Source: Acheta domesticus
Lineage: Eukaryota > Arthropoda > Insecta > Orthoptera > Gryllidae
Reading direction: 5' to 3'
DNA length: 64,000 nt
Assembly (NCBI GenBank): GCA_031308135.1
Contig: JAHLJT010000631.1
Span: 223,147,654-223,211,653 of the forward strand
Made by a program: the position numbers and the translations under genes
Notes under the pieces: generated by a model
Database searches by the model: none
The model's input: only the letters and a program-made list of their open reading frames with translations
What the model was told of the DNA's origin: nothing
In this document: in pieces, positions 19,071-30,013 of the stretch
Numbering within the stretch: position 1 is the first letter of the stretch
Layout: every line of letters begins with the position of its first letter

Positions 19071-20422
19071 CTTTGCGCCTTTTCGTAAAATCCTGCCTCT
19101 TTCAGGTTTTGAACTTTCCTGCTAAAACGATCTGCAAGTGGCCATCCGTGACGCACGATATACACACTGGCAGAATTTTTTAGAATACACTCTTTTACAA
19201 TGTGAAACCTGGGACGACCATTCTCATCAATATTTTGTGATAAATGAGAAAGTTTTTCTAAGATATGTGCATCTAAAATTACTGCTGCATCGTACGAATT
19301 ACGAATGTCTTTTTGTATTGCATCGCCATCCCAATTAGGATTATATTTTTCCAGTAGTCTCTTAACCACATCGTCATCATCAAATTTCTCTAGCATCTTT
19401 GTCAGAGTGGGAGTGATGTACACTCTTTTCACCTGCCTGTTAACCTCTTCAAGCGTTTCAATCTGGATGGGCTCGCTGGTTGTTGCCAGAAAACTCATGA
19501 ATACTCCAAGAAATGCGTTGACCATGATCAGTCCGAAAGTCGTCAAAAGCAGGAAAAGGAAATTGGCGAGTGGGCGCTGACGTGCATCAAAACTTCCCAC
19601 CAGAAACGTTCTGAAGGTGTCCATGATGGGCTGCCGCTTCCCCAACATGTGCAGTACTCCTACGTAGAAGAGCAGTGTTGCTGCTAGTGCCGCCCACAGA
19701 TCTCCCGTAAAAGAGGCAAAAATGTGCTGAGCACGCCTCTTCTTCCTCTTTACGAGGATACAAAGGTCTGTAGTCGCGTGAGGATACAAGGACATATAGT
19801 CAGGATGATCAGGAGGAGCGTAATATACAGAGGTATCATAAATATCCATCACTCCCAATCCCAAGCTGATTATCATTCCACGTCTTCCACCGGGCACATG
19901 AAAACATTGTTCCGACCCTAGGTGTTTGGCGATGATTTTTAGAATAAACGAGTCTACAGAGCTAGGTATCCACTCGGGACTGCAAACAGTTATATCTCTA
20001 GCAACCACCCGCACGTGTCCGCTTCTCTGGGAATTCTTCAGCAGTGCTCCAAGACCTCTCGTTGTTGGGCGTTCTCGTTTGGGCAGCAAAGGAGGGAGAT
20101 TCGAAATGTAATGAACTGCGCATTGATGATGCAGCGACGGAATTTGTTTTTGAGGAATTTGGAGCTTTACTCTCATTGCCTCCACACGCAGTACACACTC
20201 ATCGGGATGTTTGATGAAATTTTTGGGGAAGACCCAAAAGTTCTTGGGATAATCTCGTGAATCTTGGGCAACGGGTGCATTCCGAGTTGGTAGCGTCGAT
20301 GTAGCAATTGTTTCATTTCCCATTGCTTTTTTCTGGAAAGAGTCCGCAATAGATGCCACAGGAAACAGAAGGATATTCAGCAGAACAAAGACGCTACCGT
20401 ATGAAGCAGTAGATATTTGCAT
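19071..20422 (-). CDS. Divergent ionotropic receptor, exon 1
   Basis: A 450-residue exon starting at an ATG at 20422. It encodes a signal peptide (residues 1-27, VFVLLNILLFPVASIA core), an N-terminal region, a membrane helix M1 (about 240-260), a pore segment, and M3 (about 286-314, LFLLLTTFGLIMVNAFLGVF then MSFLATTSEP), followed by a second ligand-binding lobe to about 450. This M1-pore-M3-S2 order is that of insect ionotropic receptors, variant glutamate-receptor channels used in smell, taste and other senses. The exon stops at AAAG followed by donor GTATGT at 19070, not at a true end: M4 is missing and lies on the proposed exon at 13117-13288, giving a protein of about 507 residues. No close orthologue can be named; the sequence looks like a divergent (non-co-receptor) member. 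The frame is intact. Confidence 0.85.
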
Positions 20423-21394
20423 GATAGATTTGTTTGATTCTCAATATGAAGAAATCTGATCCAATTTTATGGGTATTGATATTTGATAACGAATATAGGT
20501 ACTTTCTCACTTCTTACCCGCGAGAAAATTCGTCTAATAGAAATAATCAATTGCAAGAAAAATTGATCTTCTAATTCAGGTTACCCCTCTGAAAAATAAG
20601 TTACTTCATCATTAAGAGTCTAATGTTAACAGCATTTGCAAGTACCTACTAATGCTGAGCAAAAAATGAAATGCGAAGGATAAAAATTAAATCTAATATA
20701 AAAAAAGAAAATACAGCATCTTGACGATGCACAGAAAATAACAAATAAAGACTGATTGGCTCTGTGAGTATACGTTGCAATAATTCAAATATATTCCGAA
20801 ACATTGCTTTCTAGCCTGAGATAAACAAATTGGATTTTTCTTACAAACCGTGTAACTTACCAAAAATTGTGATCCACGAAGGCGGATCTACGTGTAAACT
20901 GTTTTCTCTTAAACATGAGAATAAAATTTGCTTACTCCTCCTGATAGTATCACAGTATAGATGAATCGTTCGAGTTGAGCTATTGATTATTCAGACCCAC
21001 AGGATTAGAATTGATTGAAAGGCTAAAGAATACTGAAATTAGGAAACGCCTGATATTTTGTCTGTTTCCTAACAGATGGAGTGACTTGTCGAAATCAATA
21101 GACGTTCTAACTGTTTCGAAACCTGGTCCGTGTATCGTATTCACACGATATGTCATGTCCTAATGAATTTGGAAAAACACATTGGGCAAGAATTCTATGT
21201 TCTTGTTAAGTCTCCTCTGTCGCGGTCATGAACGGTCGATAATAATGGTATCTCTGTTTCGAAAATAAATTTCTACTCAGTAGTTCTTTCTTCTTGATCA
21301 CTATAATATTCATATTATATATATATATATCAAATTAAATACTAAAGCTTGAGCTGTGATAGCGTGTGCGATCAGATGAAAGTTTTGTTTTCTT

Positions 21395-21400
<6 letters not shown>
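20423..21400. other. Upstream region of the receptor gene, nothing recognised
   Basis: AT-rich sequence 5' of the minus-strand receptor. It presumably holds its promoter, but I see no defined motif to annotate. Confidence 0.4.

Positions 21401-21474
<74 letters not shown>
21401..21474. repeat. (AT)n(GT)n compound microsatellite
   Basis: An AT-dinucleotide run of about 44 bases passes directly into a GT run of about 30 bases. Confidence 0.97.
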
Positions 21475-21475
<1 letters not shown>

Positions 21476-22840
21476 AAAAAACAGTAAAAACTATATATGA
21501 CGCATGGGGGAGATTTATCTGCGCACATTTTCTTGGGGTCCAGAAAAAAAAGCGCGAGATTTTTTTTCTATTTGAAAAACTAGACATTTTCGTTTCCGAG
21601 TTACAGAACACACAATTGCAACGGTAAACGAACTGCAGATGTGATTTTGCATTCTGCATTGCTAAAGAAATAGTAACTCACCCTCAGCTCTACTCCTACC
21701 ACTAAAAGCAAAAGAAGTGTTCAACAAAACGTGCGCAAAGTGAAGCTACATTTACCTCCAGAAGCAAAAAGAAGGGCCATCTCAGCATTTGCTCAATCAG
21801 GGAAACTGGACAAAAATCGAGATGGGAGTCATTGACACGGAAGCTGAAGGGTATTACTTGTTACAGGCGTATTAAGTATTTTTTATAAAATTATACAATA
21901 CAAATGTAAACTAATTCATTATATATCATTGTTTTGTTAAAATGAACATTATTTTTCTTTTGGCCGATCAGTACAGTCTCTAATTGTATAGAAACAGTAA
22001 TGCAGTAGAAAAGATTTTACTTTTAACTTAAATTTGTGTGATGGTTTTAATTATATATGGTTTATGAATGATGTATCTTTATGTATTAAGTACGTATGAT
22101 GGTTTTAATAGTATGATCGCATGCCCTTCACGTAAAGTATAATTTGGATTCTTGAATTAAAATAATAGTAATTAACGAAACGAGTGTACCCCACTTTACA
22201 GTGGGGTATAATTGGATGCGAGGTATGTTCAAGAAAACGAGCGACGATAGGAGCGAGTTTACTTATATACCACGAGTACAATTATACCCCTTTATACACA
22301 TGTTATGTTCAATATTTTTTCGTTTCCATTTAAGAATGATTTGATTTTTGAGAAATTCAAGCACATCTTTACCATTCGAGGCATAAGTTTGACGTCGTTG
22401 TATCGCTTCTGAAAAAGATATTTTAGTATGCCTTGCAATGTTTGCAAGAAATATTTGAAAAGGAAGGTACAGAATATATGGCGGATACAATATTAGAAGA
22501 AACTGACAGTCATGAAAAAATCACTTCCCACGAAAAGTAAAGACCGCTATGAGAGAATATATGTACAGATAAGTATTAGCAAGTAAAAACTAGTGACTTG
22601 TGACACAGGTTTGCTATAGTGACCGTTTAGAACGGGTAAACACAACTGATGTGTACATTATATACATTTGTAATCCTAAGACCAAATGTTTTACATGTAC
22701 AACATTCAATTTATTCACGTTAAATATTTTATATTGTTTCATTATTCAGTTAGATTAACGTTTACTTCGCTAATTTAGTTCTATTCATTCGTCGTTTATA
22801 TACAGTTGTAGTAGGTATGTAAATTGTGATGTGCATTTTT
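21475..22840. other. Unassigned region with a short perfect hairpin
   Basis: No gene recognised. TACCCCAC-TTTACA-GTGGGGTA at about 22187-22208 is an 8-bp perfect hairpin. The right end (T-rich) is the insertion site of the element at 22841. Confidence 0.4.
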
Positions 22841-24430
22841 ACTTTCCCGTATACGTACGTATATATGGAGTAATATACGTAGTATAGCGAAAGTTATGTA
22901 ATGCTGCGCGAAAAAACGGCGAATTTTCAGCAGAAAAAAGCATTGTCGGGCCATGATAACGAAAAAGTAGATAAATCCAGTTGCTAAATTAAGAAAAAAA
23001 AATCCCCTAACACGTTATGTAGCCAGAATCCCTCGTATGTATGTCCTTGATACCGAAAAGCCAATTGAAAGCAAAACGTCGGTCCGTCCGTCTGCCCGGT
23101 GTACGTGAATAACACAAGCCCCTAAACTATGTGGATATTTTTTCCAATGTGATTCCCTGCCCATTTGGCCTGAGTCGAAGCTCTGCGATTTTGAAAAACA
23201 TTAATTTATTTTGGGGGGGGGTACGTTACATGAAGCCCCCCCGACATTTTCGAAATTATCTCAGAAACGATTCCAACTTTTTTCTTTACATTTCTTGTAA
23301 GAATGGAGTAAAATAGACTTATTAAGGTCGCATAGGTCCGATTTTCACGGATAACTCTGAATTTTCGAAAATTGCAAAAGTTTGAATTTAATTCGGCGTC
23401 TTCCTCCAACTAGAAAATTGCAGCTAGATTTTTCCTTCGAATAAAATTTGTTCTGCACAGTACGTTCTTTCTTTAAGGTTATATACATTTTGTTGAAAAT
23501 TTTAGTAGTTTTCGCCCAATACCGGGTGCCATATGGGCAATTTTAAAAAAATACAAAAAACAGATTTTCTCAAAAACGGCTCCAAATTCTTTCTCTAAAC
23601 TTTTGGCAGGGATAGTGCTAAATGTACTCTATGAAGTGACATAATCGCCATATTCCGCTATTCTTTTGTTGTTGTTTCTTTTCTCAAAAATTGCAAAAAT
23701 GTATTTTTTTTACTTGTATCTCACGTCGTTAATATTTACACTAGCGGCGATTTTTTCACAAAACTATATTAATGAGTACATGTGCTTTAAATAAAGTCAA
23801 GTAAAGTTTCTCGAACATTCAACTGTTTTCTGTGAAAACTAGCTCAAAATACAGCATTTTCATAAACGCTCAAACGCCATTTTCTCATAAATGGCTCCAA
23901 ATTTTTTCTTCAAACTTTGGGAACGGATAGTGATAATTGCACTCTTTAATATGAGGAAATTTTATTTTCAGGTACTTTTTTGTTTTTTTCAAAAATTACA
24001 CAAATGTAATATTTTTGAAAATTCTCTTACATCATTAAAATGCACATTACCAGCAATTTGTAAATACTTTTGTGTTTGTAAGTTCTTCAAATGAATTTTT
24101 TTGAAAACTCAAAAATGTTTTGTGAAAAAGAGCTTCAAATTTCGCATTTTTAGTAGCGCTTAAACGCCATTTTCTTAAAAACCGCTACAAATGTTTAAAA
24201 GAAAATTGCCATTTAGGACGAGGTTTTAGTGTTCTTTAACATTCTAAAATTAATATTTCTGTTCTACCATTAGGAAAACGAAAAATTAAGAAAATGTCAA
24301 AAAAATGTAGTTTGGGCGGCAATAGATGGCAGCTGGCGCAAGTATGTGGCAATTCCGAATCGCCAGCCCTGACCCAAGGAAATAGAAAGCTAATACGGGA
24401 AAGTCTGTGCCATTCTCTAGCACCACTAGT
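22841..24430 (+). mobile_element. Helentron-like non-autonomous element, copy C (full length, reference copy)
   Basis: A 1590-bp element running from ACTTTCCCGTATACGTACG to TAGCACCACTAGT. The first 12 bases, ACTTTCCCGTAT, recur inverted as ATACGGGAAAGT not at the 3' end but 26 bases inside it, an asymmetric terminal inverted repeat. A further GGGAAAGT near base 40 lets the 5' end fold on itself. A short GTGC/GCAC stem precedes the terminal CACTAGT. It is preceded by T5 and followed by TG, with no clear target duplication. Inside, a unit beginning CTCAAAAACGGCTCCAAAT recurs four times at about 300-bp spacing. No coding capacity. The features match non-autonomous Helentron-type rolling-circle elements; that class assignment is inference. 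Confidence 0.85.
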
Positions 24431-26180
24431 TGTTCATGTTTCATAGCCGACTGGGAATATCTTGGCTATGTCTGTGTTATAGTTTCTTAATTAAACGATT
24501 TGGCATCTTTTCTGAATTCTGATTGGTAGATGTGGAGTTTTAATTGCATGGCGGGATTTTAATTACACGCATGCTATTAACGTAGAGATAATTGACTATT
24601 TCTCATGGAATTAATGAGCATATTTAGTTTAGTAAACGAAAAAAATAATAATAGAGTATGACACATATGGTAAAAGTGATTTTATTTTGCTCGAAGGTTT
24701 GCGACACTCGCCCTCTAGACCTCGTCGCAACATAGCCTATTTGCAAAATAAAATGTCATTTTTCCACTGGTATGTTAAATAACTATTACTGGTTCAACGA
24801 GTTAAAAAAAATGTGTAAAAAAATGTATATCTTAATTTACAAGAATACACAGTACTTATTAAGTAACTCACTTTGTGTTCCCATTTCATTGCAGATATTA
24901 AGTTTCCTGTTTATTTTTTATTAATGCCATTTCCCTTAAACATTTAAAGATTTAATTTCATATCAATGGATTCAATCATTCGGAAATAGCAGATTAAGTC
25001 CTGTGATTTTAGACTAGTTGGGTTAGCGAAATGCACAGACATTCTCGTACTAGTTTGTTTTCTAATCTCTTTAGTATGGACTAGTTTTCGATATTGCCTC
25101 AGCCTCTTTCTAGCTATAATCTATCGGAGCCTAGAAATCATGTTTGTACATTTTCTCATTTATTCGGTACCCTAAAAGTAGAACTGAAATATGACTTAAA
25201 GATCTTTGATCATAACAATAAGCTTTAAGCAAGAAGGAAAACGTGAGAAAGTGCACGTCATTTTACTTACTGTCACAAACTGCAGAACTTTTGCTATGCC
25301 CTCCTGAAGTGGATTTTGTGAGATTTTTTCAAGAAAAGAATTAATAATCAATTTCATATATCTAATTTACATAATTTCGGGGAAGAAATCCTTTGCATTG
25401 GTAATGAATCAGTTAATAAGTATCTTGGCATATTAGGTCCAATATTTACACAGCACCTTTTGTTTATTTATACAAAAGTTTATACTTTCTTAAAAATGTT
25501 CAAAAGAAACTCCATAATGCAATAAGGAAATATGAGATTCTATTTTGTTAGTCCTTGTTTTGAATAATGTAAGTTTAACATCCACACAAATACCCTGCAA
25601 TACTAAGGACTGTGTCACACGAGCGCTGCATTGACGCGCGTGACCTAACGCTGATGACATCATCACATCACACGCGTCGTAGATTTACACCACCTTTTGC
25701 GAAACAGAATAAGTGCGCTCTTGCCAACAGGTGTCGGTCGTTGGAAACCTGCGTTATCTTTCACTTACGATGTAGCTTGAGCTATGGGCACAGAATAGAT
25801 ACTAGAATCTAATCTGTGCTTTGGGCACAAAGCATGTCACCAAGAGCGCTCATGTGCCGAAAGAGTGTTAATCTACGCTGCGCGTTAAGTGACTCGTGTG
25901 CGCAGACATCGACGCAACTGACAGCATCAAAATTAAGTGACGCGCGTCAAAGCAACGCATCTATGACATACGCCCGAGTAAAACGAGAACTCATTTTCAC
26001 TTGGAAAGTCACCACTGAAACGAACTATATTTTCTAATAAGCTTCTTTCAAATAGGCGATTCCTAAATTGACGAAGGATCATACTGGTAGTAGCTGGATT
26101 GTCTGAGGTAAGAGACTCAGAAATAGAAAACAAACTGGGGGTGTTACAATACATACATGGCCATATAATTTCTCGCATTA
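24431..26180. other. Unassigned region
   Basis: No gene recognised. An imperfect inverted repeat at about 24667-24780 (TTTTATTTTGC...GCAAAATAAAA) may be a small MITE. A CpG-containing stretch at 25610-25990 has repeated GACGCGCGT and ACGCATC-like words but no clear boundaries. Confidence 0.4.
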
Positions 26181-26359
26181 CTTATAACGATTCCAATTTT
26201 CAAAATTGAGAGAGTTTAACAAAACGCAATTTCTAAGTGCTTATCTCTATCCAAGAAAACATTTTAAAGAAAAATTGGAGTCGGTTTTTGAGATTTTTTA
26301 TTAATTGTTTTAATTTCAAGTGCAAATTGCGAATGCCCGCAAGCCTGCATTAGTGTTTC

Positions 26360-26490
26360 CGGGCGCGTCAATTGCTATGGTCAATTGTCCTTTAAGTGCA
26401 GTGCTTTTTCGCGGGAGGTGGCGCTGTCTTCCCCTGACGACGTCGGCTTGTGCGGTTTTCCCCAACCAGTATGTCTAGCCGCTAGTGTCG
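26360..26490 (+). repeat. Interspersed repeat family 3, copy b
   Basis: Ordered match to 13505-13690 and 58618-58865: GGGCGCGTCAA, TTTAAGTGCAGTGC, CGCGGGAGGTGGCG, GGTTTTCCCCAACCAG. As at 58.6 kb, it is preceded by a GGAGTC-TTTTTGA motif of the Helentron-like family. Confidence 0.6.
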
Positions 26491-26860
26491 TTCACGGACG
26501 GACACACATTTTGCCGTATACCGATTTTTCGGTATCATGAGCCACCAAAATGTGGATTCTGATAATAAGTTAGAGGAAGTAATTTACTACATATTAGAAA
26601 AACATTCATTCATTTTTTTCATCGGTTCCACAATAGGCTACAAGTTTTTGTCGAAAAGTCGCTTTTTTGCTGCAGGAAGACTTCCTCTATACAACTTAAG
26701 TATGCGAGAAAGTAAAATTTCATTTATCCCACACAGGTTCGATAGTGACCGCGTTGGGAACCACTGGTTTAGATCGACCGAGGAATATGAATTTTAGAGG
26801 AAATTAGTTTAGAGGCGTTAGCCTAAACCTTTCAGACGTTCCGACCACGGACGGACAGTA

Positions 26861-26993
26861 GAGAGTTTTTGCACGCCATAGCAGACAGCACTATCGATCT
26901 TCTACGCATGCGCAGATGCACAAAAGTGACGCGAAATTTGAGCTATACATGCGCAGATCGATAGTCCTGTCCGCTATGGCGTGCAAAAGCTCC
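26861..26993. mobile_element. Small MITE with long terminal inverted repeats
   Basis: About 133 bp. TTTTGCACGCCATAGC at the left is matched inverted by GCTATGGCGTGCAAAA at the right, and ACTATCGATC by GATCGATAGT further in; the arms cover most of the element. It interrupts a duplicated family block. Flanks contain TA on both sides. Confidence 0.75.
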
Positions 26994-27298
26994 CTAGTTT
27001 TGTCTTCAATCGATTTTTCGATATCAAGGGCTCACAAAACGTGGATTCTGACTACAAAACGTTTTAGAGGAAGTAATTTACTTCATATATGAACAACATT
27101 TATTCGAGTTTTCGTTATCGGGGTCCGACACTACGATAAGTATGTTCTAAGACGAGAAAGTCAAAAGCAATAAGTCTGACAATTACGGGGAAAATATTGC
27201 GAAAGTGAGAAACAAAAATATTTCAAATGCAAATGTAAATTGTACATTTGCATTTGCATTCAACATCCGGAATCACTGTTTCAAAATGCCCTAGATTT

Positions 27299-27391
27299 GA
27301 AATCAATATTTGATGTAGGCTCTTCATCGTAATTGTTTATTTTGCCAAAATAAACAATTACGATGAAGAGCCTACATCAAATATTGATTTC
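27299..27391. repeat. 46-bp perfect palindrome with one-base centre
   Basis: The arm at 27299-27344 (GAAATCAATATTTGATGTAG...) is exactly the reverse complement of 27346-27391. The right arm and what follows are repeated directly at 27472-27556. Confidence 0.9.
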
Positions 27392-27556
27392 AATGATAGC
27401 ATCGTAAATGCCACACCATTTCCTACTATTATGACGGCTGGCTTAGCCAATATGGTGTCTGATTTCTACATGCCAAAATAAACAATTACGATGAAGAGCC
27501 TACATCAAATATTGATTTCAATGATAGCATCGTAAATGCCACACCATTTCCTACTA
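27344..27556 (+). repeat. Direct repeat of about 85 bp, offset 128
   Basis: 27344-27428 recurs at 27472-27556 (GCCAAAATAAACAATTACG to CCATTTCCTACTA). The whole structure lies between two copies of GCCCTAGATTT (about 27288 and 27565). Confidence 0.88.
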
Positions 27557-27784
27557 CTACTACTGCCCTAGATTTATAATGATTACAATAAATAATTTAA
27601 ATAAGTACATTATTTTTATTTGACAACTTGCAATGTTATAAAATAAAGTTATATTGATGATACAATTTTGAAGAATAATAGTTATTCTTAATATTAATTC
27701 CATTATATATAATATATCCAAGAATATCAGTACATCGTCTCCTATATTTTTTTAGTATACCTTTTCATTGCGGCTCTCACATGT

Positions 27785-28105
27785 AACCAATCTTTAGAAA
27801 TGAATGTCTCTAAAGAAAGAGAATTTCACGGAGGCATGACCTTGCACTTTGACTTTGAAAATACGAGGGATTTGTTTAAAAAACGCATCTAAATATCCAT
27901 GTAAAATGCAACCCGCAACGCATAGCCAGGATTCTTGAAACTATATCGTTAAAAAAACTCCTAAACGAAGCGTCTTAAGGCCTTAAAAACTAAAATTCCT
28001 CAAAGAGAAGTTTCTCACATCCCGTAATCTACAGGATGAAATACTTTTGAACATTATGTTAAATTTTTGCTGGACCGGCGGTTATTGATATTATCCAATA
28101 CCAAC
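27785..28105 (+). repeat. Interspersed repeat family 2, copy a
   Basis: Shares an ordered series with 29712-29999, 54735-54985 and (inverted) 47985-48245: CACTTTGACTT, AAATGCAACC, GACGAAGCGT-like, CTTAAAAACTAAAATT, CTCAAAGAGAAGTTTCTC, GTAATCTACAGG, then TTTTTGCTGGACCGGCG. No coding potential; unknown family. Confidence 0.65.
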
Positions 28106-29711
28106 TATATTACTCGGCGCAGGAGGCGATCTTTGTGACGTCGTCTTTTGAAGGCTTAGATTTCTTCATATTACATGTATACTTTCTGTGTACATTAATT
28201 CAAGATATTTTCCATAAATGCTCACGCAGCAACAATTAGAAGTATTAATAGTTACTTGATACCCATGAAGATTGCTTTTTATGTGTACAGTGTATTTTCT
28301 CAACAAAACTAAAAAACAAACGCTCTTTGCTGTATTCAAAATTCGACTAGAATATGGTTTAGGATAGAGATCACAGAATTATGAAAACGTGCACAAAATT
28401 CTCTTCTCCCCATAGCTCCTCACACACAGTTTTTAACTGTTTTTGACGTAAATAAAATAAATAAATAAACCATACATCTATTGAGTCTTGTTTCTGTGAA
28501 AAGTTTGTCATATAACCCACAGTACTCATGCACTTGCTATGGTTTATCACTAAACATTCATGTTTTGTTTTTTTTATACAAAATCGGTTTGTCCGTTTTA
28601 ACAGCTCACCGCTCAAATATCAGACTCTGCTAATGTTAATTGCGAAACAGCGTTATGGCTTATCCTGTTATCTTAGATTTGAAGTTTATGTAAAATTTGT
28701 ATTCAATGAACTCCACTAAATTCTTTATTAACAAATTTTCTTCTGCTTTTCAAGTCAATATACATTCACAGACAGTGCTATTCAAGAGGTGATTGTTTTA
28801 AAACCATTACCTAATAAATGAATTTGATAAAAGCATAGGCCTATATTTTCACAATATTTTTACTTTTTCTGGCGTGGTTGATTTTAAAGATCTAACAAAA
28901 ATCATTTAAGATAAATAATTGTTTTACCTTTCGATCTCATTTCTTTGAAGGTGGGTGCACTTCACTTTGATAAAAGGAAAATTCGCTGCAAGTTCTTATG
29001 CTATGATGAAAAGTCACGAAAGGAACTACAGTGTACTATGAGACGACCGAGACTCAAAGAAGGAACCATCTGCACGAAATTGCCAGGGTGTTCTGCGTGT
29101 GAATCCGAAAGATAAGGCAGAAAGCTTACGAAAATTTAAGAAGGGCATTATCAGATAGATTAGAAAGAAAATCAAACTATGATGGAAAGAGAGCTCTTAC
29201 ACCGTTTGATGTTCGTCAAAAAAGGAAACAATATTGGCAAAGAATACACGATTGTTTACAGTGAAGAGTGACGGTGTCTTGTTACGATTGGATTCTGTTT
29301 TACCTGTACCAGCATTTTCTTTATCAGCAGTGATTCCGTGAAATTTTCTTGTCAGCATGTTGAGCCGTGATAATGCATTGAAAAAGCTGGGAAATAATAC
29401 TTTCCCTAGAGTGATTAGTAATTTCAAAACGATAGTTTATATCTTGGACAAGTTGCAGCATTTGCACGAAAACTAGGACTATTTTCGTAGTACATTTAGT
29501 ACTGTAAATGCTCTTTGAGCAGGTTAATAAAATATTTACATGTTACATGCAAGCAAGTTAAATTTATTATTAAGCAGATCGATTGATACTCGTTGAAAAT
29601 AGGTGGAAATATAGTTGGTGCAGTATATGATAGTCCATATGCTGCTACTTCATCTCATGTTTTATCGTTTGTATTCTACAAAATCCTCTCCTAAATTGTT
29701 TCAGTAGTATA

Positions 29712-29999
29712 GATGAGTTTTGCGGACACGCAACCGATCTTCATAAATGAGGTCTCAAAAAAAGGGAACTTCGCGGAGACGTGACGATTTACACTTTGAC
29801 TTAACAAACATGAAGGATTTGATGAAAAAATGAAAATTAATGTCAAATGCATAACCATCCACTCGGTCAGCTTTATTAAAATTTGTTTAGTTGAATAACT
29901 ATTAGACGAAGCGTTCCAAGACCTTAAAATGTGGAAGTTTGAAGCCGAAGGCCACAAAGAAACGTTCCTCGCCATGTAATCTACAAGGTCGAGAGCTTC
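29712..29999 (+). repeat. Interspersed repeat family 2, copy b (cut by element D)
   Basis: Carries GAAGCCGAAGGCCACAAAG and GTAATCTACAAGGT of family 2 and stops at GAGAGCTTCTTTT, where the Helentron-like copy D begins. A matching continuation, GAGAGCTTCTTGAACATTC, appears at 32641. Confidence 0.65.
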
Positions 30000-30013
30000 T
30001 TTTCCCGTTTTTT

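Larger units (their letters stand above)
26180..27180 (+). repeat. Diverged relatives of the Helentron-like family
   Basis: Contains family words such as AAAGAAAAATTGGAGTCG and two similar blocks (about 26510-26640 and 27000-27130) each reading TTTTTCG(A/G)TATCA followed by AAAACGTGGATTCTGA-like sequence. The two blocks are separated by the MITE at 26861-26993. Confidence 0.55.
27576..30013. other. Unassigned region containing two repeat-family-2 copies
   Basis: No gene recognised. Apart from the family 2 copies at 27785-28105 and 29712-29999 (described separately), I see no motif. Open frames at 28371-28719 and 29197-29427 show no domain signature. Confidence 0.4.

Noticed and set aside
21310..21659. 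Open frames through the AT/GT microsatellite, and similar ones at 48310-48659
   Set aside because: Tyr-Ile and Val-Cys runs are translated dinucleotide repeats.
29000..29200. Possible exon at CCGAGACTCAAAGAAGGAACC
   Set aside because: No open frame with a recognisable motif or convincing splice sites.
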